From: Ignavibacteria bacterium
GTDB taxonomy: Bacteria; Bacteroidota; Ignavibacteria; Ignavibacteriales; Melioribacteraceae
DNA length: 6,717 nt
Direction: 5' to 3'
Assembly (NCBI GenBank): GCA_027347805.1
Contig: DAIEQP010000207.1
Location: 1 to 6,717 of the forward strand
The translations under genes were made by a program, and so were the position numbers. Below the pieces are notes generated by a model that saw only the letters and a program-made list of their open reading frames with translations, did not search any database and was not told the origin of the DNA. Numbering within the stretch: position 1 is the stretch's first letter; every line of letters starts with the position of its first letter. Positions 1 to 5,844 of the stretch are shown here, piece by piece.

Positions 1-1518
1 CCTGAAGGAACAGAAAATACATCTCAACCAACAGGCTATATTGATGTTATGGCAGATCATCTTGTAATTCTAAGTCATTCTGAAACGCCTCCATTTCCTA
101 TTGAAGATAATATTGATGCGCACGAAGATCTTAGATTAAAATATAGATATCTGGATCTTCGCCGTTCAGAAATGCAAAAAAGTCTTTTACTAAGACATAA
201 AATGTATCTAATTACTAGAAAATATTTTGATGAAAATGGTTTTGTTGAAGTAGAGACCCCGATTTTAATGAAGAGTACTCCTGAAGGTGCTCGGGATTTT
301 CTTGTTCCCAGCAGAATGCACAAAGGTAAATTCTATGCGTTACCTCAGTCACCTCAAACATATAAACAAATATTAATGGTTGCTGGTCTAGATAGATATT
401 TTCAGATTGTAAAATGTTTCAGAGATGAAGATCTTCGTGCCGATAGACAATATGAATTCACGCAAATAGATGTTGAAATGTCTTTTGTTGATGTTGATGA
501 TATATTTGAAATTGTTGAAGGTTTGATGAAAGTTTTTTACAAAGAAGTTTTAGATTCTGAATTACAATTACCTATACCAAGACTCAGTTATAATGATGCG
601 ATGGAAAAATATGGCAGCGATAAACCGGATCTCCGTTTCGGTTTAGAAATGGTTACTCTAAATAATGTTTTTGCAAAATCTGAATTCCGCGTATTTAAAG
701 AAGCCCTTGAAAACAAAGGTATTGTAACAGGATTAGTTGCTTCAGGATGCGGAGATTATACCAGGAATCAGCTCGATTTACTCACTGATTTTGCTAAAAA
801 ACATGGTGCCGGTGGATTAATCTGGATGCGAGTAAAAGAAAATGAACTTGAAGCCCCGATAGCAAAATTTTTAACAGAGAATGAAAAGAAAGATTTAGTT
901 GAAAAATTAAATGCTAAACCTGGTGACCTGCTTTTATTGCTAAGTGGTAATAAAAAGAAAACTCTTTCAATAATGGGTAACATCCGATTAGAAATGGCAA
1001 GAAGGATGAACTTAGTAAATGAAAATTCAAAATCCGCATTATTGTGGGTAACAGATTTTCCTCTATTTGAATGGGATGATGAATCAAAAAGATTTTATGC
1101 AATGCATCATCCATTTACTTCACCTAAAATCGAAGACATACCTTTGATGGAATCAAATCCTGAAGAAGTTCGTGCCCGTGCATACGATTTAGTTCTTAAT
1201 GGAAACGAAATAGCTGGTGGTAGTATAAGAATTCATGATTCTCAATTACAGGCTAAAATGTTCAAATCGCTAGGTATCTCAGATGAAGATGCTAAAGAAA
1301 AATTCGGCTTTTTAATGGGTGCCTTTAAATTTGGAGCACCGCCTCATGGAGGAATTGCATTCGGATTTGACAGACTTGCAATGCTTTTCGCTGGTAAACA
1401 TTCAATAAGAGATATAATTGCTTTCCCTAAAACTTCCAGTGGGATGTCATTGATGGACGATTCTCCCTCACACGTTGAAGAAGGTCAATTAAAAGAATTA
1501 CATATTAAAATCAGATAG
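1..1518 (+). CDS. aspS: Aspartyl-tRNA synthetase, 5'-truncated by window edge
   Basis: Cytoplasmic class II synthetase that charges tRNA-Asp with aspartate. The frame is open from base 1 (it begins PEGTENTSQPTGYIDV), so the Met at 49 is internal and not the start. 505 codons remain of a protein that is usually about 580-600 residues; the missing part is most of the N-terminal anticodon-binding OB fold. Seen in order: the class II motif 1 region with KSTPEGARDF (271-300), the QSPQ loop (346-357), motif 2 FRDEDLRADRQ...FTQ (418-465), the inserted GAD-type domain typical of bacterial enzymes (about 690-960), and motif 3 GFDRLAMLF (1363-1389). The end QLKELHIKIR is an ordinary C-terminus. Whether the enzyme is discriminating or non-discriminating cannot be judged because the N-terminal domain is cut off. 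It appears to be a housekeeping neighbour, separated from the pilus genes by a terminator. Confidence 0.97.
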   Translation, partial: PEGTENTSQPTGYIDVMADHLVILSHSETPPFPIEDNIDAHEDLRLKYRYLDLRRSEMQKSLLLRHKMYLITRKYFDENGFVEVETPILMKSTPEGARDFLVPSRMHKGKFYALPQSPQTYKQILMVAGLDRYFQIVKCFRDEDLRADRQYEFTQIDVEMSFVDVDDIFEIVEGLMKVFYKEVLDSELQLPIPRLSYNDAMEKYGSDKPDLRFGLEMVTLNNVFAKSEFRVFKEALENKGIVTGLVASGCGDYTRNQLDLLTDFAKKHGAGGLIWMRVKENELEAPIAKFLTENEKKDLVEKLNAKPGDLLLLLSGNKKKTLSIMGNIRLEMARRMNLVNENSKSALLWVTDFPLFEWDDESKRFYAMHHPFTSPKIEDIPLMESNPEEVRARAYDLVLNGNEIAGGSIRIHDSQLQAKMFKSLGISDEDAKEKFGFLMGAFKFGAPPHGGIAFGFDRLAMLFAGKHSIRDIIAFPKTSSGMSLMDDSPSHVEEGQLKELHIKIR

Positions 1519-1552
1519 CATTATACCCCCCCCAATATTACCCGTAGAAATT

Positions 1553-1597
1553 ACCGATGCGAGTTAAATCTACCTTAATTCGCTCGGTATTTTTTTT
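1553..1597 (+). terminator. Rho-independent terminator after aspS
   Basis: A stem pairs 1553-1567 (ACCGATGCGAGTTAA) with 1575-1588 (TTAATTCGCTCGGT). It has one bulged T and one G-U pair, a 7-base loop (ATCTACC), and a run of eight T at 1590-1597. It lies 34 bases after the aspS stop codon and should end the aspS transcript before the pilus locus. Confidence 0.9.
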
Positions 1598-1610
1598 CGA
1601 GTTTACCCCC

Positions 1611-1627
1611 GCAAACTAGAAATTTGC
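1611..1627. repeat. Short inverted repeat upstream of the sigma-54 promoter
   Basis: GCAAA (1611-1615) and TTTGC (1623-1627) are separated by 7 bases. An overlapping pair, AGTTT (1600-1604) and AAACT (1613-1617), sits just before. The repeat is 33 bases upstream of the -24 element. It could be an operator, but it is short and closer than typical sigma-54 activator sites. No factor can be assigned. Confidence 0.25.
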
Positions 1628-1660
1628 TGTTTTTTACAATTTTTCCCGCACATTTTAATG

Positions 1661-1676
1661 TGGTCCGATATTTGCA
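1661..1676 (+). promoter_or_regulatory. Sigma-54 (-24/-12) promoter for the pilin genes
   Basis: TGGTCCG, then four bases, then TTGCA. The invariant GG (1662-1663) and GC (1674-1675) are exactly 10 bases apart, as RpoN promoters require, and the match to TGGYRYR-N4-TTGCW fails at only one position (C for R at 1665). Transcription would start near 1687, giving a leader of about 63 bases before the first pilin. Sigma-54 promoters drive pilin genes in several bacteria, where a PilR-type enhancer-binding protein activates them; that activator is not in this window. Confidence 0.8.
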
Positions 1677-1738
1677 ATTATTATATTCAAAAATATTTGG
1701 ATTTTTAGTCAAAAGGAAAAATTTACTGATTTTCTAGT

Positions 1739-1752
1739 GGAGAACAAAATTG
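1739..1752 (+). promoter_or_regulatory. Ribosome binding site and TTG start of pilin 1
   Basis: GGAG (1739-1742) lies 7 bases before TTG (1750-1752). No ATG is available near this point, and the residues read from this TTG (GQQQLLLIVLG) are identical to those following the ATG of the next gene. That identity fixes the start. Confidence 0.8.
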
Positions 1753-2130
1753 GGCCAACAGCAACTTCTATTAATTGTTTTAGGAATTATTATTGTTGGT
1801 ATTGCCATTTTTGTAGGAATTGACCTCTTCAGATCACATGCAATTGAAAGTAAAAGAGCAATAATTACGAACGAATTAGTTAACCTGGCTGCCTTAGCAC
1901 AGCAATATTATCTCAAACCGACTTCACTTGGCGGTGGCGGTAGAAAGTTTACCGGTTGGGCAGTTCCTCCTGAACTTGCTTCAACTTCAGCAGGGCATTA
2001 TACCGCTCAAACTAATCAGGATAGTGTTGTTGTTGTGGGTGTAGGTAATGAAGTGGTCCAGAATAACGATTCATTAAAAATTCAGATAAATATAAAACCA
2101 ACATCAGTAAAAACAATTATTATAAACTAA
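1750..2130 (+). CDS. Type IV pilin-like protein 1 (TTG start)
   Basis: A 126-residue small membrane-anchored protein, proposed as a pilin or pseudopilin subunit. Residues 2-5 are GQQQ, then one hydrophobic helix spans about 6-27, followed by a polar helix with NLAALAQQYY (45-54), the module LGGGG..FTGW (60-70), and a short beta-rich tail. This architecture (uncharged start, long N-terminal helix continuing into an amphipathic helix, small beta head) is that of T4 pilins. The usual G-F-T-L-I-E processing motif and Glu5 are absent, so cleavage by a prepilin peptidase is only possible, perhaps after Gly2. There are no cysteines, so no disulfide loop. It aligns without gaps to the next gene product over the first 100 residues, with about 56 identities counted by eye. 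Codon use is mixed, unlike its partner. Placement before pilC-pilB supports the pilin role. Alternatively it could be a minor pilin. Confidence 0.8.
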   Translation: MGQQQLLLIVLGIIIVGIAIFVGIDLFRSHAIESKRAIITNELVNLAALAQQYYLKPTSLGGGGRKFTGWAVPPELASTSAGHYTAQTNQDSVVVVGVGNEVVQNNDSLKIQINIKPTSVKTIIIN

Positions 2131-2133
2131 CAA

Positions 2134-2148
2134 AAGGAGAAAGCAATG
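2134..2148 (+). promoter_or_regulatory. Strong Shine-Dalgarno of pilin 2
   Basis: AAGGAG (2134-2139) sits 6 bases before ATG (2146-2148), inside the 15-base gap between the two pilin genes. It is the best ribosome binding site in the window and fits high expression of the second pilin. Confidence 0.85.
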
Positions 2149-2532
2149 GGTCAACAGCAATTATTACTCATCGTATTAGGCGTTATCATCGTAGGTATCG
2201 CAGTAGTAGTAGGAATCAATGTATTCACAGCATCAAGTTCACAAGCAAATAGAGATGCAGTGATAGCAGATTTAACAAACTTAGCATCATTATCACAGCA
2301 GTTTTATAGAAAACCAACAGCACTTGGTGGTGGTGGAAATACATTTACAGGATGGACAGTTCCAGCAACAATAGATACAACAGGAAACGGAGTATATACA
2401 GCAACAGTAGCAGCACAATCAGTTACTCTGGTTGGAACAGGAAATGAAAAAGGAAATAACGGAACAGGTAAAGTTCAAGTAACAATGGTAGTTGGTCCGG
2501 ACAGAATCACATCGACTACAATTAATAATTAA
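2146..2532 (+). CDS. Type IV pilin-like protein 2, likely major subunit
   Basis: A 128-residue paralogue of the preceding protein with the same plan: MGQQQ, a hydrophobic helix (about 6-27), a polar helix containing NLASLSQQFY (45-54), LGGGG..FTGW (60-70), and a Thr/Val/Gly-rich beta tail. It has no GFTLIE motif, no Glu5 and no cysteine. The residues before the helix allow at most a two-residue leader. Codon use is very uniform: all 11 Ala codons are GCA and 16 of 18 Thr codons are ACA, far more regular than in pilin 1. With the strong Shine-Dalgarno and the terminator directly downstream, this suggests an abundantly made protein, hence the inferred major pilin. The assembly machinery is encoded immediately downstream. 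The family call rests on architecture and context, because no classical pilin signature is present. Confidence 0.82.
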   Translation: MGQQQLLLIVLGVIIVGIAVVVGINVFTASSSQANRDAVIADLTNLASLSQQFYRKPTALGGGGNTFTGWTVPATIDTTGNGVYTATVAAQSVTLVGTGNEKGNNGTGKVQVTMVVGPDRITSTTINN

Positions 2533-2558
2533 TTTTTACTACTATTTTTGTTAAATTG

Positions 2559-2590
2559 AAAGCCGATAGTAAAAGCTATCGGCTTTTTTT
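2559..2590 (+). terminator. Rho-independent terminator after pilin 2
   Basis: A perfect 11-bp stem pairs AAAGCCGATAG (2559-2569) with CTATCGGCTTT (2576-2586) around a 6-base loop, with seven T at 2584-2590. It lies 26 bases after the pilin 2 stop and 18 bases before pilC. It should separate abundant pilin mRNA from the machinery genes, with some read-through possible. Confidence 0.93.
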
Positions 2591-2608
2591 ATTAATTTAA
2601 GTTGGAAT

Positions 2609-3952
2609 ATGATTGAAGTAAGATTTTCAGCTATTAAAAATAACGGTCAGATTTTAAGCGGTTCTTTAACCGAAGAGAATTTTTCAATAGCTAAAAAGAA
2701 GATACACAAACTAGCTGAGAAAAATCAGTTAAAGATTCGCTCAATTGAAAAGAAAGTTTCCTTCCTTTATAAAATAAGAAAAGGAAATGAAAAGCCTATT
2801 CTTGGAGAGCAAAGGGCATTTAGCAAAGAAGAAGTTAGTAATGCTTTAAGAAAATTGGGGTATGAAGTAATTTCTATTAACCGGAAACTTATAGAATTCA
2901 ATTCAAAACCGCCGCAGCAAGAAATTGTATCTTATGTTAAAATTAGTGCTGAATTACTTGATCAAAAATTGCCTTACTCAGAAATAATGACCCTTTTGAT
3001 TAATGATATTCAAAATAAAACACTTAAAGAAGCATTAAAACAGATTAATAATGATCTTAAAAAAGGTGGCGACAGCGAGACAGTATTTCTTCGTTATCAA
3101 TCTGTTTTTGGAAAGTTTACTGCCTACATGTTAGGATTAGCTTCAAAAAGCGGTAATATGGCAGAAATTTATAAGGCGACAGCTAAGTTTTTAGAGAGAA
3201 GACAAGAATTTCGGAAAAACATGAAAAGCGCGCTTGTAACACCTTTTGTTACAATTTTTATTTTGTTCCTCGCTGTGATTTTTTATGTCGGATATATTTT
3301 CCCTGAAACAGCAAAATTATTTGTGAAATTTAAAATTCAGTTACCGCCGATGACAGCAACTACATTAGTTATCAGCGACTTTTTGATGAACAATCTTTTA
3401 CTTGTTTTCATTGCAATGATCCTTCCTCCTTTAGCTTTTATTCAGTTCGTAAAAACTAAACAAGGGAAAATGATCAAAGATAAATACATTCTAAAACTTC
3501 CGATTATGGGTTCATTAATTCATAAAACATGTATCGAAGTTTTTTGCCGCGTATTCTATACGTTATACAGTGGATCGGCAGAAAGTATTGAACCAATACG
3601 TATTGCTGCTGAAGCAACTGGGAACGATTATTTTGAACATAGAATAAAAAATATAGCAATCCCAATGATGATAAAAAGGGGAGTTGGTATTACTGAAGCT
3701 TTTGAAGCAAGTGGTGTTTTTACAGAAACAGCAATCTCAAGATTTCATTCAGGAGAAGAAACCGGTACAATCAAAAACACTGCTTTACAACTTGCTAATT
3801 ATTATGAGAGCGAAACAGTGTATCGATTGAAAAATATTATAGAAATGATTCAGGTATTTATTGCCATGATTATTATGATTGTGATGATTGGATTAACGTT
3901 GATTTCTGCTGAGACAGCTACTATTAGTCCCAAACCACCAGTAATGAATTAG
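2609..3952 (+). CDS. pilC: Type IV pilus inner-membrane platform protein (PilC/GspF family)
   Basis: A 447-residue polytopic inner-membrane protein that would couple the cytoplasmic assembly ATPase to pilin polymerisation. Two T2SSF repeats are visible: the first about residues 108-231, with SKSGNMAEIYKA (179-190) leading into a membrane segment at about 209-231 and then LPPMT (245-249); the second about 310-433, with HSGEETGTI (380-388) matching the family's E.GE.sG.l motif. Predicted membrane segments are about 209-231, 258-280 and 411-433. The N-terminus (residues 4-48) resembles the usual F.A....G....G cap of PilC, and residues 52-97 look like a second copy, which explains the somewhat large size. 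The family's 'iEP' before the last helix reads IEM here. The start ATG has only a weak GGA two bases upstream. It is probably cotranscribed with pilB, nine bases downstream. Confidence 0.92.
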   Translation: MIEVRFSAIKNNGQILSGSLTEENFSIAKKKIHKLAEKNQLKIRSIEKKVSFLYKIRKGNEKPILGEQRAFSKEEVSNALRKLGYEVISINRKLIEFNSKPPQQEIVSYVKISAELLDQKLPYSEIMTLLINDIQNKTLKEALKQINNDLKKGGDSETVFLRYQSVFGKFTAYMLGLASKSGNMAEIYKATAKFLERRQEFRKNMKSALVTPFVTIFILFLAVIFYVGYIFPETAKLFVKFKIQLPPMTATTLVISDFLMNNLLLVFIAMILPPLAFIQFVKTKQGKMIKDKYILKLPIMGSLIHKTCIEVFCRVFYTLYSGSAESIEPIRIAAEATGNDYFEHRIKNIAIPMMIKRGVGITEAFEASGVFTETAISRFHSGEETGTIKNTALQLANYYESETVYRLKNIIEMIQVFIAMIIMIVMIGLTLISAETATISPKPPVMN

Positions 3953-3961
3953 AGGAATGAA

Positions 3962-5749
3962 ATGTTAGAAGCCCAACTTGAAATGACCGATAAGATTGGC
4001 TACTTGTTGCTTAAGAAGGGGATTATTGATCATAAAATTTTAGAGCAGGCATTAAAAATAAAAGATAGTGATCAAACTAAACTAAAGAGAAATCTTGCTC
4101 AGATTTTGGTTGATGAATTTAAATTTGATCACGATTTAATTTTTAGAGAAGTATCTGTTCTTTATGCATTTAAAGAGTTAAATGTTAGAATTGAAGACCT
4201 GCCGGATGAAAGAATAGCTGAAATTAAGAATATGCTTACTAAACAGGGTGATGAAGTAAAAAAAATGTTGCTTGATCATCGTGTAATCCCATTCAAGTTT
4301 GATGAAAAAATAAAAGATAAACTTATAATTGCTGCAGTTGATCCGACCGATAGAAATCTTGCAAAGATTGCATATACACTTAATGCCAAAAAATTTGAAA
4401 TAAATTATATAAGAAAAAAAGATTATGAAAAATTAATTGGCTTTTTTGTATCAACAGAAAATGAATACCTAAAAATGGTTCAGGAATCGACCGAAGAATT
4501 TCATGTGCAGCAGGAAGAAACTTCGGTTAATGAAGAAGAACTTGATGCTGAAATTAATAAAAGCGCCTTAATAAATTTAATTGAAGCAGCTCTTGTTGAA
4601 GGAACCAGAAAAGGTGTTAGCGATATTCACCTTATTCCAAGATCCGGGAATAAAACCGAAATACATTTTAGGCTTGATGGTAAACTTGCTCTGTGGCATA
4701 CACAGGATAATACTTTGCCCGAAGCTGTAATGGCTGTTGTTAAAGATCGTTCTAAAGGTATGGATAGGTTCGAAAGAGAAAAAGCACAAGATGGTTTTAT
4801 TCAAAGAGAAATAGATGGACATATCATTCGTTTCCGTGTTTCTGTTTTACCAACAGTTGGAACAGAACTTAAAAATAAGTTTGAAAGCATCGTAATAAGA
4901 ATTCTTGATGATAGAAAAGTTATAAAAGATTTAAGTAAACTTGGATTGACTGGTTACTCTAACCAGGCATTTGTAAAAGCAATTTCTCAACCGCAGGGAA
5001 TGATTATTCTAACCGGCCCTACAGGAAGTGGGAAATCAACAACTCTAATTGCTGCACTTTATCAGGTTATCAACCCGACTAAAAATGTTTTAACGGTTGA
5101 AGATCCTGTTGAATATGTTATTGAAGGTGCGCGACAGTTGAAGATTGGCCATAAGATGAATTTTGAACAAGCGATTAGAGCAATTCTCCGTCACGATCCA
5201 GACATTGTATTAGTTGGTGAAATGCGTGATAAAGAAACAGCTGAAACTGCAATCAAGCTGGCGAATACAGGACACTTAACATTTTCCACACTTCATACAA
5301 ATGATGCGCCGAGTGCCGTTGCCCGTTTATATAAAATGGGTGTTGAGCCATTTTTAATTGCTTATGCAATCAACATAATTGTTGCTCAGCGTTTAATTAG
5401 AAAATTGTGTGAGTTCTGTAAGAAAAAAGTACCAAACCCTGAAGAATACATAACATCAATGGGTTTGGATTTAAAGGAATGGGCAGGAATTACTTTGTAT
5501 GAATCTGTTGGTTGTGATAAATGTAATGGAACCGGATATAAAGGAAGAATGGCTATTCATGAAGCATTGTATTTTACAAAAGACCTTAGAAGAATAATTG
5601 TTCATTCTGGTGATGAAGTTGATGAAGAAGCTATTCGAACACAGGCAAGAAAAGATGGCACGGCCAGTTTAAGAGATTCCGGTTTTGAAAAAGCTAAGTT
5701 GGGTCTTACTTCAATTCATGAAGTAATTGGCGCTACTATGGAAGATTAG
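3962..5749 (+). CDS. pilB: Type IV pilus assembly ATPase (PilB/GspE family)
   Basis: A 595-residue cytoplasmic hexameric ATPase expected to power pilus extension through PilC. Residues 11-34 match the first MshEN/GspE_N motif (K-I-G then LL..G.I....L..AL); a second copy at 44-64 is degenerate. An acidic linker (about 174-200) leads to the N2 domain, with SDIHLIP (220-226) and FRLDG (236-240). The ATPase core has Walker A GPTGSGKST (352-360), Asp box VEDPVE (379-384), Walker B VLVGEMRD (416-423, Glu420), His box TGH (436-438) and STLHTNDA (442-449). A zinc-binding tetracysteine CEFC (483-486) / CDKC (518-521) marks assembly ATPases of the PilB/GspE type and is absent from PilT. All key residues are present, so it should be active. 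The ribosome binding site AGAGGA overlaps the pilC stop codon, indicating coupled translation. Confidence 0.96.
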   Translation: MLEAQLEMTDKIGYLLLKKGIIDHKILEQALKIKDSDQTKLKRNLAQILVDEFKFDHDLIFREVSVLYAFKELNVRIEDLPDERIAEIKNMLTKQGDEVKKMLLDHRVIPFKFDEKIKDKLIIAAVDPTDRNLAKIAYTLNAKKFEINYIRKKDYEKLIGFFVSTENEYLKMVQESTEEFHVQQEETSVNEEELDAEINKSALINLIEAALVEGTRKGVSDIHLIPRSGNKTEIHFRLDGKLALWHTQDNTLPEAVMAVVKDRSKGMDRFEREKAQDGFIQREIDGHIIRFRVSVLPTVGTELKNKFESIVIRILDDRKVIKDLSKLGLTGYSNQAFVKAISQPQGMIILTGPTGSGKSTTLIAALYQVINPTKNVLTVEDPVEYVIEGARQLKIGHKMNFEQAIRAILRHDPDIVLVGEMRDKETAETAIKLANTGHLTFSTLHTNDAPSAVARLYKMGVEPFLIAYAINIIVAQRLIRKLCEFCKKKVPNPEEYITSMGLDLKEWAGITLYESVGCDKCNGTGYKGRMAIHEALYFTKDLRRIIVHSGDEVDEEAIRTQARKDGTASLRDSGFEKAKLGLTSIHEVIGATMED

Positions 5750-5844
5750 TTTAACAATACTATATAAGCACGATTCGTATATCTTTTTTATATTTAAATA
5801 GGTATTGTGTCCCAAACATTTAAATAATAAACTGGAAATCTTTG

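Noticed and set aside
49..51. ATG at 49 as the start of aspS
   Set aside because: The frame continues upstream to base 1 with residues (PEGTENTSQPTGYIDV) typical of the AspRS interior, so the gene simply enters the window already open.
75..1114. Minus-strand open frames inside aspS (75-323, 768-983, 914-1114)
   Set aside because: They lie wholly within a well-supported gene, have no ribosome binding context and resemble no family; they are antisense shadows.
1526..1533. Run of eight C just after aspS
   Set aside because: Striking in an AT-rich region, but it is outside genes and outside the terminator stem. It is as likely an assembly or read-length issue as a biological signal.
5762..5789. 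ATATA...TATAT hairpin followed by six T after pilB, as a possible terminator
   Set aside because: The stem is only five A-T pairs with an 11-base loop, which is too weak to terminate; such matches are expected by chance in this AT-rich spacer.
5754..5808. ACAATAC (5754-5760) and GTATTGT (5802-5808) inverted repeat in the pilB-pilT gap
   Set aside because: Seven mostly A-T pairs separated by 41 bases; no supporting structure or T tract, so no function can be claimed.
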